This document shows, piece after piece, positions 19,788 through 28,646 of a stretch of 64,000 nt of DNA. The stretch spans positions 1-64,000 of the forward strand of contig JALOLA010000006.1 of NCBI GenBank assembly GCA_025456205.1, in the 5' to 3' direction. The stretch is from Acidobacteriota bacterium. GTDB lineage: Bacteria > Acidobacteriota > Aminicenantia > UBA2199. The position numbers were made by a program, and so were the translations under genes. Every line of letters starts with the position of its first letter. Within the stretch, counting starts at the first letter, position 1. Below the pieces are notes generated by a model. The model saw only the letters and a program-made list of their open reading frames with translations. It had not been told where the DNA came from and did not search any database.

Positions 19788-21050
19788 TCAGGGCGCGGGC
19801 GTTACTGCGGCCCCTTCCCGGATGGAGCGCAGGACAGCGTCCAGCCGCTCCAGGCTGGAGGGGAAGGAATAGTTCCGGATCGCTTCGGGCGCCAGGTCGG
19901 CTTCACGCAAGCGCGAGGGATCCTCGATCAGGCGCTCCAGGGCCGCCTGGATCTCCGGGGCCGAGCGCGGCGAGACCACCCAGCCGCAGCGCGTGCCCGC
20001 GACGATCTCGGCGGCGAAGGTGCGCCCGGTGAGGGCCAGGACCGGCCGCCGCGCCTGCAGGTACTCGAAAAGCTTCGTCGTGGCCACGCTGCCGCGCGCC
20101 GGCGAAGTGACCAGCAGCAGCAGGTCGGCCCGGCGCTGGAACGCCAGGGCCCGCAGCCGAGGGACGGCGCCGTGGACCAATGCTACTCCGCGCTTTTCCA
20201 GGGCGGCCAGCAGTTTCTTTTCGCGCCGCGCCAGGTCTCCCAGCAGGTGCAGGCGCAGCGTTCGTTCGAATTGCGGCCGGGCGGCGAGGAGTCCTTCCAG
20301 GGCGGCGGCCAGCGGCGCGATGTCGCAACCGGCATCGGAAAGGGCGAAGCGGCCGGTGTGCACGATATGGAAGCACTCCGGCTCGAGTTCGATCGTCGGC
20401 AGGTCTGTTGCGACTTCATTGGGATCGAAGCCATTGGCGATGGTCTCCACGCGGGGATGGCCGTAGTTCACGCGGAAGTAGCGGCTGAGCGGCTCGGAGA
20501 CGGTGACCAGCGCGGCGGCCTTGGCAACGACGCGGCGCTCGATCCCGGCGTAGGCCCGGCGCACGCAGGCGAAGCGGCGCAGGCGCTTGCTCTCGATGGG
20601 TTCGAAGAGCAGACCATCGCGGAAATCGGCGAGGAAAGGGATGCCGCTCCGCTCCTGCAGGCGCAGGGCGATCTCCAGGGTCTCCACCGGGGGGTAGGTG
20701 GCGATGATCAGGTCGGGGCGCCAGGCGGCGACGAGCGCTTCGCCGCGGCGGATGGCCGCCCTTTTCCAGAAGCTGAATACCGAGACGCAAATGCCGATAC
20801 GGTTGAGGATCTCGACGGCGGCGCGCAGGAACAGCCAGCGCCAGAAATTGCGGCCGCGGCGGTCGCGGGTGTGGCTGGGATCATAGACGGGAAAAACGTC
20901 CCCATCCTGCCGGGGGCGCTTTTGGTAGGTGGCGGCCAGCATCCGCACCTCGTGGCCGAGACGCGGCAGGTATTTCGCCATCCTGGCGGGCCGGTCCCCG
21001 CCGCCGCCGTCCAGCAGCGGGTGATAATAGGTGACGATCAGGATCTTCAT
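19788..21050 (-). CDS. Family 4 glycosyltransferase (GT-B fold)
   Basis: The 420-residue protein begins MKILIVTYYHPLLDGGGGDRP, the typical nucleotide-sugar GT4 N-terminus. Further on are DLIIATYPPVETLEIAL, PFLADFRDG, ANGFDP and a C-terminal lobe with TKLFEYLQARRPVLALTG, the donor-binding region. The start at 21050 is 17 nt after the upstream gene's stop; the track's longer start reads through that gene. Part of the minus-strand glycan operon. Confidence 0.85.
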   Translation of the reverse strand: MKILIVTYYHPLLDGGGGDRPARMAKYLPRLGHEVRMLAATYQKRPRQDGDVFPVYDPSHTRDRRGRNFWRWLFLRAAVEILNRIGICVSVFSFWKRAAIRRGEALVAAWRPDLIIATYPPVETLEIALRLQERSGIPFLADFRDGLLFEPIESKRLRRFACVRRAYAGIERRVVAKAAALVTVSEPLSRYFRVNYGHPRVETIANGFDPNEVATDLPTIELEPECFHIVHTGRFALSDAGCDIAPLAAALEGLLAARPQFERTLRLHLLGDLARREKKLLAALEKRGVALVHGAVPRLRALAFQRRADLLLLVTSPARGSVATTKLFEYLQARRPVLALTGRTFAAEIVAGTRCGWVVSPRSAPEIQAALERLIEDPSRLREADLAPEAIRNYSFPSSLERLDAVLRSIREGAAVTPAP

Positions 21051-21067
21051 CGTGCGTTCCCGCGCCT

Positions 21068-22198
21068 TCAGCCCCCGGTCAGCTCGCGGGCCAGCGCCAG
21101 CAGCCGCTGGCGGTTCGCCGCGGCCGACAGCTCGCGCGCGGCCAGATGCGACCGGCCCTTGAAATATTCCACCCGCTGCCGGTCCATGCCGGCGAGGGCC
21201 GCGGCCAGGGCGCCCGGGGTGAAGTCGCTCGCGACCACGCCGCAATCCCAGCGGCGGACGATATCGGCCATTTCCGGCGAAGGGCCGCACAGGATGGCCA
21301 GGCGCGCCTGGATGAACTCGAAGAACTTGTTGGGCAGGACATGGAGCAGGTTGAAGGTGGCCGGCTTGAAATAGCAGATGCCGATGTCATAGCGGTGGAT
21401 GAAGGGGACGATCGCCTCCAGCGGCAGCGGGTCGGGAAAGGAGATGCGCGGGTCATTGCCGGCTCGCTTTTGCAGCCGGCGGAAATAGCGGGGGAAGGTG
21501 CGCACCAGGATCAGGTCGAGGCTGCGGTCGGCCCCGGCGCCGGCCATCAGCCGGATCATGTCCTCCAGGCCGCGGTTGGGGTTGGCATTGCCGTGATGGA
21601 CGAGGCGGATGCGCCCGGGGTCGGGCGGCGACGGCGCCAGGTCGCTGAATTCGCAGCTGTTGGTGATCACCTCGACCGGCACGCCGAAATTCTCCCGATA
21701 GGCCGCGGCGATGCCCGCGGATACGGTGAGCACCTGGTCGCAGCGCGGCAGGTAGGTCCGGCACAGGTAGAGGTTGAAGCCGCCGAACAGGAAATTCCAG
21801 CGCCGATCGTTCTCCCATTGGCTCGGTGCATACTCGTGGGCGTCGAGCATGACCCTGGCGCCGCGGGCGACGCGGAGCGCCAGGGGCAGGGCGATCACGT
21901 CGTTGGCGATGACCAGGTCGAAGCGACTGCCGGACAGCGCCGCCAGCGGCCGCTCGTAATCGTACAGGCTCCAGTACAGCCGATCGTAGCAACCCAGCTT
22001 GTAGGCCGCCGCGCGCAGCAGCCGGAGCGGAGGGGAATGGCGCCGCCTTTGGATGGGGACGAAGCGCACGCCGGGCAAGCAAGGGTCCCCTGTCCCCAGG
22101 GCCGAGACCTCGTAGTCATCGCTGAGGAAGCGGATCTGGCGGTTGACGCGCGGGTCGCTCTTCAGGTCGGAAAAAGAGATGACCAGTACCCGCTTCAT
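21068..22198 (-). CDS. Family 4 glycosyltransferase
   Basis: A 376-residue GT-B protein: MKRVLVISFSDLKSDPRVNRQ, DLVIANDVIALPLAL, LDAHEYAPSQWE, HHGNANPNRGLEDMI and NKFFEFIQARLAILCGPS in the donor site. Its ATG overlaps the TAA of the upstream fragment by one base (TAATG), so it is translationally coupled. Its GC content matches the GC-rich flank, unlike genes just upstream. Confidence 0.85.
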   Translation of the reverse strand: MKRVLVISFSDLKSDPRVNRQIRFLSDDYEVSALGTGDPCLPGVRFVPIQRRRHSPPLRLLRAAAYKLGCYDRLYWSLYDYERPLAALSGSRFDLVIANDVIALPLALRVARGARVMLDAHEYAPSQWENDRRWNFLFGGFNLYLCRTYLPRCDQVLTVSAGIAAAYRENFGVPVEVITNSCEFSDLAPSPPDPGRIRLVHHGNANPNRGLEDMIRLMAGAGADRSLDLILVRTFPRYFRRLQKRAGNDPRISFPDPLPLEAIVPFIHRYDIGICYFKPATFNLLHVLPNKFFEFIQARLAILCGPSPEMADIVRRWDCGVVASDFTPGALAAALAGMDRQRVEYFKGRSHLAARELSAAANRQRLLALARELTGG

Positions 22199-22431
22199 TA
22201 CCAGGCCTCCTTGGCCGGCAGGTCGAAGATGCTGTGATGGTTGACGATTTTTGAAGGCTGGTTGGCGTGCTCTGAGATTTCAGGGCTCTGGATCGCCACG
22301 AGGTGGATAGGGGTGACCTCGAGATAGCGTTCCATGGTCCGCGCGATCCTTAAAATGCGGCTTTCGTGAGTGAGATCGGATGGATGGATATGAATGTCCT
22401 GGGCGGCGGTTGGGAATGAGCCATGATTCAT
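22198..22431 (-). pseudogene. N-terminal remnant of a glycosyltransferase
   Basis: A 77-codon ORF whose middle, HPSDLTHESRILRIARTMER, reads like the start of a GT4 protein (compare SDLKSDPRVNRQ in the next gene). It ends after one beta-alpha unit, with no donor lobe, and the rest is not present in another frame. It is neatly coupled to both neighbours (ATGA with the gene before, TAATG with the gene after). I infer a truncated glycosyltransferase left at a recombination edge; a small functional protein cannot be excluded. Confidence 0.55.
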
Positions 22432-23654
22432 TTTATTGGCGCGATTGACCGGTACAGCGTTTCGATTTGTCCGCTTACGGCCTTTTTGGAGAACGCTTCC
22501 AGGCAGCGGCCGCGGATGACCGCGCCATCGAATCGGACCAAGCCGCGGAATCGCAAATCCAATGCCTTTGCCAGTTCGCCGGGGTCTTTGGCCGGCACCA
22601 ACAAGCCGTTCTCCGGAGTTACCATTGATTCGGGCCCACCGCAGCGAGTGGCGATGACCGGCTTGCCGCAGGCCAGGGCTTCCAGCAGCGCCATGCCGAA
22701 GGACTCCAGATGGCTGGGCAGCACGAAGCAGTCGCAGCGCCGATGAGCTTCCATTGCCTGGGAGCGACTCAACGGGCCCAACCAGCGCAGCCAGGGGTCG
22801 ATCCCCATCTCTTTGCCCAATTCCCTGAATTCTTCTGCATCCACGCCCTTTCCGCCGATCTGGAATTCGACCCTGCTTTGTTCCGGGGCATTCAGTCCAC
22901 CCAGGAAAATGGCCGCGGCTTGCAGCAGGTCGCGGATGCCCTTATCGATCCTGAGGGTGCCCAGCGAAAAAAAGACGAATTTGTCCGCGTTCCCACTTCC
23001 TGTAGCGCCGGGATTGAAAAAATCCTCATCCACCATGTTGGGGATGACGTGCGGTTTGGGAAAGCCGCAGGCGGCGATGCGCTCAGCTTGGGAGGGGCTT
23101 ACGGCGATGACCGCCTGGGCGCGGCGCAGCGGCTCGCTGATGGTTTCCTTTATGGTGCCATTGGCGTTGCGGAATTCAACAAAGGGAAAATCCCCCATAT
23201 GCTCGGTGATTAGGTAGGGAAGCTGGAAAAGCAGGCTCAGCTTCATGGCGATCCAACCGCCGGGAAAAGTTACATGTGCGTGAATGAGATCCACATGGCC
23301 GAAATCGATGCGGACGCGCCGCAGGATCTTGCGACAGGCCCGCTCCTGACCCAGGATGTTCCCCATTTTCCATTTTTTAGACCATTCAATCGTCGGCCGG
23401 CGGTATTCGCAGACGTTGGGCGACAAAAAGTGCTTTTTGGCCTTGAACTGCGAAAAAAGAAAATCGGCCAGCACCGCCGCGGTTTTCAACGGATTACTCG
23501 CGGAAAGAGTGTAGCGGCGCTGCCCCCAGACGGCGACGGCGATCTTCCAGCCTGGACGCATCTGTCCAAGACCGATGGCCTGCTCTTTGATGAAGATCCC
23601 TCGAAGGGATTCTCCTGGCCAGGGATACCACGAAGGGATGATGAGGATGTTCAT
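22428..23654 (-). CDS. Family 4 glycosyltransferase
   Basis: The 408-residue GT-B protein begins MNILIIPSWYPWPGESLRG. It has HVDLIHAHVTFPGGW, LITEHMGDFPF, PNMVDEDFF, LGTLRIDKGIRDLLQA, and the donor motif SHLESFGMALLEALACGKPV with CGGPES. The start at 23654 overlaps the upstream GT2 stop (ATGA); the track's start at 23930 is read-through. GC content is visibly lower than in the flanks. Confidence 0.9.
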   Translation of the reverse strand: MNILIIPSWYPWPGESLRGIFIKEQAIGLGQMRPGWKIAVAVWGQRRYTLSASNPLKTAAVLADFLFSQFKAKKHFLSPNVCEYRRPTIEWSKKWKMGNILGQERACRKILRRVRIDFGHVDLIHAHVTFPGGWIAMKLSLLFQLPYLITEHMGDFPFVEFRNANGTIKETISEPLRRAQAVIAVSPSQAERIAACGFPKPHVIPNMVDEDFFNPGATGSGNADKFVFFSLGTLRIDKGIRDLLQAAAIFLGGLNAPEQSRVEFQIGGKGVDAEEFRELGKEMGIDPWLRWLGPLSRSQAMEAHRRCDCFVLPSHLESFGMALLEALACGKPVIATRCGGPESMVTPENGLLVPAKDPGELAKALDLRFRGLVRFDGAVIRGRCLEAFSKKAVSGQIETLYRSIAPIK

Positions 23655-24664
23655 GCCCCACCGCCCCTGTTGCGCTTCCATCCAAGTGCCAGAGCGAGAT
23701 TGGCCAAAAAATGAACGGCGCTCACGCGGATTCTTTGCAGGTGATGATACAACGGCATCAGCTTGTTCAGCAGCAGATAAAGGCGGGCGGGATTTTTGGC
23801 TGACGGCCATATGGCCATGGCTTTTTTCAAGTGCGTGTCCCCCATGCCGTACCAGCCCCGGCCGCGGCTTACGACACGGCCAAACCAGATGTGGCGGTGA
23901 GCCAACCTTTTGCTGGCATTGGCGGTCCATCCCGCATCATCCAGTAGGCCCTTGCTGCCAAGCTCAAGGAAAAGCTGCGCCAGAACTGTCTGGGCTTCTT
24001 TTTGGTGGGGCCCCGCTTTTTGGCTTCCCTGCCCGGGATGGATTCGCCATCCGGCGAGAGGCAAAGGCACGCGGCCGAATTCGTAGCGCTGCAACAGGCG
24101 AAACCACATCTCCATGTCCTGGGAATACCGCAACTCCTCGTTAAAAAGCCCGACTGAATCGAAGCATGCGCGCCTGACCATCAATGTGGAGCCGTTGATG
24201 TACTGGCGGCCGAACAGCGCCTTCAGCGCTTCGTGCCGGGGCAGCCAGGGGGTGGCGACCTTGCCGGTTATCGCGCCAACGGCATCGATGAGGAAATAAT
24301 CGGCATAGCAGGCGGCGATGTCTTTGCCGCCCAGCAACGTTTCGGCCTGTAGTGCGGTCTTTTCGGGCAGGAAGATGTCATCGTGGCTCAGCCAGGAGAA
24401 ATAGGCGCCACGCATCTCCCTCAGCCCGAGGTTGAGGGCGCTGGCCACGCCGCCGTTTTCCTTGGCGAAGTAGCGAATGCGCTCCCCGTAGGCAAGGGCG
24501 ATCTTCGCGGTTTCGCCGCCGTCGTTGGAACCGTCATTGACGACCAGCACCTCGATCTGGGGATAGGTCTGGGCCAGGGCGCTGTCGATGGCTTCCCGCA
24601 AATAGTTGCTGCCATTGTAAACGGGGATGACGATGGAGACCAGCGGAGTGTTTCTGCTATTCAT
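23651..24664 (-). CDS. Family 2 glycosyltransferase
   Basis: A 337-residue GT-A enzyme: VSIVIPVYNGSNYLREAIDSA, VLVVNDGSNDGG, KENGGVASALNLGL and the DxD-type LSHDDIFLPEK. INGSTLMVRRACFD and SQDMEMWFRLL follow. The C-terminal ~90 residues are helical and hydrophobic, suggesting membrane association. It sits 13 nt downstream of the GT4 gene and is coupled by ATGA to the next. Confidence 0.9.
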   Translation of the reverse strand: MNSRNTPLVSIVIPVYNGSNYLREAIDSALAQTYPQIEVLVVNDGSNDGGETAKIALAYGERIRYFAKENGGVASALNLGLREMRGAYFSWLSHDDIFLPEKTALQAETLLGGKDIAACYADYFLIDAVGAITGKVATPWLPRHEALKALFGRQYINGSTLMVRRACFDSVGLFNEELRYSQDMEMWFRLLQRYEFGRVPLPLAGWRIHPGQGSQKAGPHQKEAQTVLAQLFLELGSKGLLDDAGWTANASKRLAHRHIWFGRVVSRGRGWYGMGDTHLKKAMAIWPSAKNPARLYLLLNKLMPLYHHLQRIRVSAVHFLANLALALGWKRNRGGGA

Positions 24665-24677
24665 TTCCCAGGGTCAT

Positions 24678-25985
24678 TCATCCAGGCATTCGCTCCTTGT
24701 GCCGCGCAATCGCATCCTGGTAAAACTGCAAATTGCGCATGACGTACAAGGGAAAGGAATATTCCTCTTCGGCGATCTTGCGTCCCTGCTGCCCCATCGT
24801 TATCCTCAGGTCGTCTTCTTCAAGCAATCTGGATATGGCTGCGGCCAGCGCCTCGCTGTTCATCGCCGGGACGGTCAATCCCCCGCGTGGCGCCTGGATT
24901 ATTTCTGGCAGGGCGGTGCCGTCGCATACGATGACTGGAGTTCCGCATGCCAATGCTTCCACTGCCATCAGTCCAAATGCCTCTTGAATCGACGGCATTA
25001 CGAACAGGTCCGCTGCACTCAAAGCGTCCACGAGGTTCTCGCCATCGAGCCAGCCGCGATCGTAGACCCGGAATTTTGGTTCCAAGCTGGAAAATTCGGA
25101 ACCATCTTGTAGGATCAATAAACTGGCGGGTTTTTGCGTTTCGATAAGATCCAAGGCCTCCTTGAGCCAGCGCATGCCTTTATATAGATATTGGTCAGAT
25201 CCTGACTTGATGCCTCTGAAAGCGATTATTTTTTGCTCGGGGGCCAGGCCCAATCGCTTGCGCGATTCCTGCTTGGAACGAGGAGTGAATGCCTGCAAAT
25301 CGATGCCAAAAGGAATAAGCCGGCAGGGGAATCGATTGAGCAACGGACTCTTTTTGACCCGTTCGAATGTCCATTTTGAAGCAACGACCAGATTTAAATC
25401 AGCGTGTCCGTAGATTTTCTTTTTGATGCGCCAGTGCATGGCCGGGATATGGTGGCGAAACACGGAGTGGCCTCTCGGATGAGGGCAACGGCCCCGACAG
25501 CCAGTCAGCCACTTGTCGCACTCAAATGAATGAAGGCACATTCCCGTCAGGGCCCAACTATCATGGATGGTCCAAACAATAGGCTTTAATCGGGACAACC
25601 GGGGCAAGGATAATATGCTGAAGAACGCATCATTTTGAATGAGTTGAAGATGGATGACGTCCGAGCGGTGGAAATATGATTGATCGGAGAGTATTGAACC
25701 CCCTATGCCAGTGAGCCCATCCAAGCCCAGTCGGGTGTCAAACTGCCTGGCAATATTGTCCCATAACCAAAGTGGGCTCGGCTTTAGGGGGCGCAAGCCG
25801 TGGATGTGCGGCTGATCTGACGTTCGCCTCCAAACCGCCATTTCGGCATGGTCGTCATTGGCAAGGAAACGATTCATGTAGAATCCGGTGAACCTCCCGC
25901 CTAACAGATCCGTGTTGCTCACATGCAGGATGTTCAATGCCTTTGCCTGATCAGTCTGATTTTCGTCCTGGATGCTTGGCCACAA
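24678..25985 (-). CDS. Family 4 glycosyltransferase, WcaC-like
   Basis: A 435-residue GT-B protein with NILHVSNTDLLGGRFTGFY, WTIHDSWALTGMCLHSFECD and a cysteine cluster (CDKWLTGCRGRCPHP) typical of colanic-acid WcaC-type transferases. The donor lobe has MPSIQEAFGLMAVEALACGTPV. The predicted start overlaps the FkbM gene by 35 nt; a later start near residue 17 is possible. Base composition is AT-rich for this genome. Confidence 0.87.
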   Translation of the reverse strand: MWPSIQDENQTDQAKALNILHVSNTDLLGGRFTGFYMNRFLANDDHAEMAVWRRTSDQPHIHGLRPLKPSPLWLWDNIARQFDTRLGLDGLTGIGGSILSDQSYFHRSDVIHLQLIQNDAFFSILSLPRLSRLKPIVWTIHDSWALTGMCLHSFECDKWLTGCRGRCPHPRGHSVFRHHIPAMHWRIKKKIYGHADLNLVVASKWTFERVKKSPLLNRFPCRLIPFGIDLQAFTPRSKQESRKRLGLAPEQKIIAFRGIKSGSDQYLYKGMRWLKEALDLIETQKPASLLILQDGSEFSSLEPKFRVYDRGWLDGENLVDALSAADLFVMPSIQEAFGLMAVEALACGTPVIVCDGTALPEIIQAPRGGLTVPAMNSEALAAAISRLLEEDDLRITMGQQGRKIAEEEYSFPLYVMRNLQFYQDAIARHKERMPG

Positions 25986-26772
25986 AAAAACCGCGCGAAC
26001 TAGAATTGTGTTCGGTTTGAATCATGCTCATTTCATAGCCGTATCGATAGAGGAATTTTTGTACGTTGAACATCATGGCAATGTTGTGGATCTCGATGAA
26101 TAGGATGGGTTTCTCTGATAACAGCAGCTCCGAACTGCCTTTCAAAACAGCTTGCTCGGCGCCCTCCACGTCGATTTTGATCGCAGAAGGAATCGGTGCA
26201 AGATTGTCGAGGATCATGGTGTCTGCTTTGATGGTGCGGACTTGAATCTGCGCAAATGATCGATAGGCATTCGCGTTTTCAGGTGGGATGATCCTATCTA
26301 AGTGGCTTCCGGAACTTCGGCCATTGTCCACTTCGGGACTGAAGATGAATGTTTCTTCTCCATCCGAATCAGACAGTGCATAGTTGAATGTGGTGACTCG
26401 TTGCGCCAGAGCGGGATTCTTCTCCAAGTTCTTTCGAAAACGTGCAAGGTTGTAAGGGTTGGGTTCAAATGCAACAACGCGTCCGGAGAGCCCAACCAAT
26501 GAAGCGAAGGCAAGCGAATGGTAGCCGATATGTGCGCCCACGTCCCATATGGTGCTCGATTCGATCCCACCCAACTTCCTGATTGCCTGAAAAAAGAAAG
26601 AGTCGTAGCCGCCTTCCATCATCTCCCGGTTCCAGGATGCGGAAGACTTGGAAGCAAGAAACAGCGAGTGCCCGCGCAGCGGCCCTGCGGAAACCTCGAC
26701 CCAATCAGGCCCCGAAGTCTCTTTTCTTGCTCTTAATTTAGAACACCAGCGATGCAAAAGATTTTTTTTCAT
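25951..26772 (-). CDS. FkbM-family methyltransferase
   Basis: O-methyltransferase of the FkbM type, usually acting on sugars or polyketides. The 273-residue protein shows STIWDVGAHIGYHSLAFA (SAM motif I), VVAFEPNPYNLARFRKN, AIKIDVEGAEQAVLKGS and PILFIEIHN, the family hallmarks. It lies within the glycan operon, so methylation of a glycan residue is the best guess. Hand count of one 60-base line inside the gene (26341-26400) gives 26 G+C, far below the flanks. Confidence 0.88.
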   Translation of the reverse strand: MKKNLLHRWCSKLRARKETSGPDWVEVSAGPLRGHSLFLASKSSASWNREMMEGGYDSFFFQAIRKLGGIESSTIWDVGAHIGYHSLAFASLVGLSGRVVAFEPNPYNLARFRKNLEKNPALAQRVTTFNYALSDSDGEETFIFSPEVDNGRSSGSHLDRIIPPENANAYRSFAQIQVRTIKADTMILDNLAPIPSAIKIDVEGAEQAVLKGSSELLLSEKPILFIEIHNIAMMFNVQKFLYRYGYEMSMIQTEHNSSSRGFFVAKHPGRKSD

Positions 26773-26794
26773 TTAGAGAGAATTCATTTTAATT

Positions 26795-28633
26795 TCAATC
26801 CAATACTCGCCTGAACCAAAAACTGGAGGGCCATACGTCAGGGTAAAACGGATAATCTTTTCCCAAGTCCCGAAACGCGGGAAAGACCTTTTCCAAAGCA
26901 GCGGGATAATTTACATGCATGAAGCTGCTTCCCCACAGGACTTCAAAGGCTGGATTGAAGCTCAAGAAAGCCTGCAAAATATATTGTTCGGTCCAAAAAA
27001 AACGATCTTTAAATGTCCATTTTTTGGGGTATTCCCTGGGGATAAAAATATCATGGATGTGAATGATCACTCCTTTTTTCAGTCGCGGAATGATCTCGAG
27101 AAAAATGTAGTTGACGTCGCCGCCGATCTGAATGACATGCGTTGAGTCAATAAAAAGGATGTCATTTGCCCTCAACTTTGAGAAGTAATCGAGATCCACG
27201 TCTTGCAGCTTTTTTTCCATCAAACCGGATAGCCCTTGAAAACCTGATCGGACAATTTTATTCGGATGTGGGTCTATTGAGAATAATTCCGTTTTGACCT
27301 GGTTTTTTCCCCAATTCATGAGGCATGCCCGTGCCGCCAAATACGTGGTCGATCCTGATCCGACTTCGATTATTGTTTTGGGTTTAAAGTAGCGAATCAT
27401 GCAGTGGAATACTTCAGCGTCCACTGTCAGGAAAGCGCCATTTTTTCGGTAGAATTCGTGGGCAATGGCTGTCTGTTCCCGGGGGAACCCCCATTCTTCC
27501 GTGAACGGGGGGAATTTTTCGGTCAGAAGTTCATGCTGTTTCTTTATGTTCATGTCAATGCCGACAAGTTCCGATGTCTTTTTCCAGATCTCATCTCCAA
27601 GCGTTCTGGTGTCGGGAATCGGCTGATGGAAATGAACGGGGACGATATGGAACCCCAAATTCTGCCAGTGGTCAAAATTTTGGGTCTCCTTAGCTATCCT
27701 TGGAAGGCAAAATGTTGCCATCTGGCGGAAGAAAGAATTTTTTTTGTGCGTAACGCCTTGCAGCAAAGTGCGACCCATTTTAATGCAAAATCCGAGTCCC
27801 CTGCGGAAGGGATTATTCTGGCGACGGCGGGACATGTCTCGAGAAAATGCATATTCAAAACGCTCGGGCTGTGTTTGGGCAGAGGGGAGAACCGGAAATC
27901 CCATTGTGAAGGCGTTGGTCCATGCGTCATTGCTTTCTTCCAAAGAAGTTGACATGGGAAGGGCTGGAACAAAAAAGTGTCCCCCAATGGCTAGAAACCC
28001 GCAATCCTTCATGTAATTATGCAGCGACTGGCTTGTATAGCGATTGCAATGCATTCCGGATGTTTCTTCGTATTCATCACTGGTATCTCTGGCCCTCGGA
28101 TTTAATCCATCGCGAATCACATCATTGTCTATTGGATATATCGGGGTATTGATGACGATAATTGCCCGGGCCGCCAGAACATCGTGCATCCGTTTCAATA
28201 TCTCAGTCAGCTCTGAGCGCGGGACATGCTCAATAAAATCCAGCATCAATACGATATCGAAACTTTTATTATCCTCTTCTTTTGCATAGGATTTGAAAAA
28301 GTGAAGAGCATCATCACAATAAAGATCAGCGGCTACTTGGTAATGGTTTAGAAATTCTTTGGCGATCGCATGGGCGTCGGGAGAAAAATCAACTCCAACG
28401 ACTTTGGCGGCCCCTCTTTCTTTGGCATACTTGATCATTGCTCCCCGCCCATGCCCAAGATCAAGAACCGTCTTCCCGCTGAAATCCACACGCTGGAGAA
28501 TATTCAAGTCGAATTCACGAACCTTGCCTTTTTTAAATTCTTCAACCCCCTCGGCGCCATAAAGGGTTGGATTGCCCAAGGGGTCTTTTTTTAGGAAGTA
28601 TGCCTTGGTATACTTGTGCCTCACGAAACCCAT
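26795..28633 (-). CDS. Two-domain methyltransferase (class I plus Methyltransf_24-like)
   Basis: The 612-residue protein joins two SAM domains. Residues 1-230 have VLDLGHGRGAMIKYAKE, VVGVDFSPDAHAIA and IVLMLDFIEHVPRSEL. Residues ~405-612 have TIIEVGSGSTTYLAARA, LFSIDPHPNKIV, ILFIDSTHVIQIGGDV and GVIIHIHDIFIPREYP, the pattern of methyltransferases found in O-antigen and cephalosporin-type clusters. A linker of ~170 residues joins them. It could act as a chain-end methylase that controls polymer length before export by the adjacent Wzt. Confidence 0.82.
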   Translation of the reverse strand: MGFVRHKYTKAYFLKKDPLGNPTLYGAEGVEEFKKGKVREFDLNILQRVDFSGKTVLDLGHGRGAMIKYAKERGAAKVVGVDFSPDAHAIAKEFLNHYQVAADLYCDDALHFFKSYAKEEDNKSFDIVLMLDFIEHVPRSELTEILKRMHDVLAARAIIVINTPIYPIDNDVIRDGLNPRARDTSDEYEETSGMHCNRYTSQSLHNYMKDCGFLAIGGHFFVPALPMSTSLEESNDAWTNAFTMGFPVLPSAQTQPERFEYAFSRDMSRRRQNNPFRRGLGFCIKMGRTLLQGVTHKKNSFFRQMATFCLPRIAKETQNFDHWQNLGFHIVPVHFHQPIPDTRTLGDEIWKKTSELVGIDMNIKKQHELLTEKFPPFTEEWGFPREQTAIAHEFYRKNGAFLTVDAEVFHCMIRYFKPKTIIEVGSGSTTYLAARACLMNWGKNQVKTELFSIDPHPNKIVRSGFQGLSGLMEKKLQDVDLDYFSKLRANDILFIDSTHVIQIGGDVNYIFLEIIPRLKKGVIIHIHDIFIPREYPKKWTFKDRFFWTEQYILQAFLSFNPAFEVLWGSSFMHVNYPAALEKVFPAFRDLGKDYPFYPDVWPSSFWFRRVLD

Positions 28634-28646
28634 GCAGCCTCGTCTC

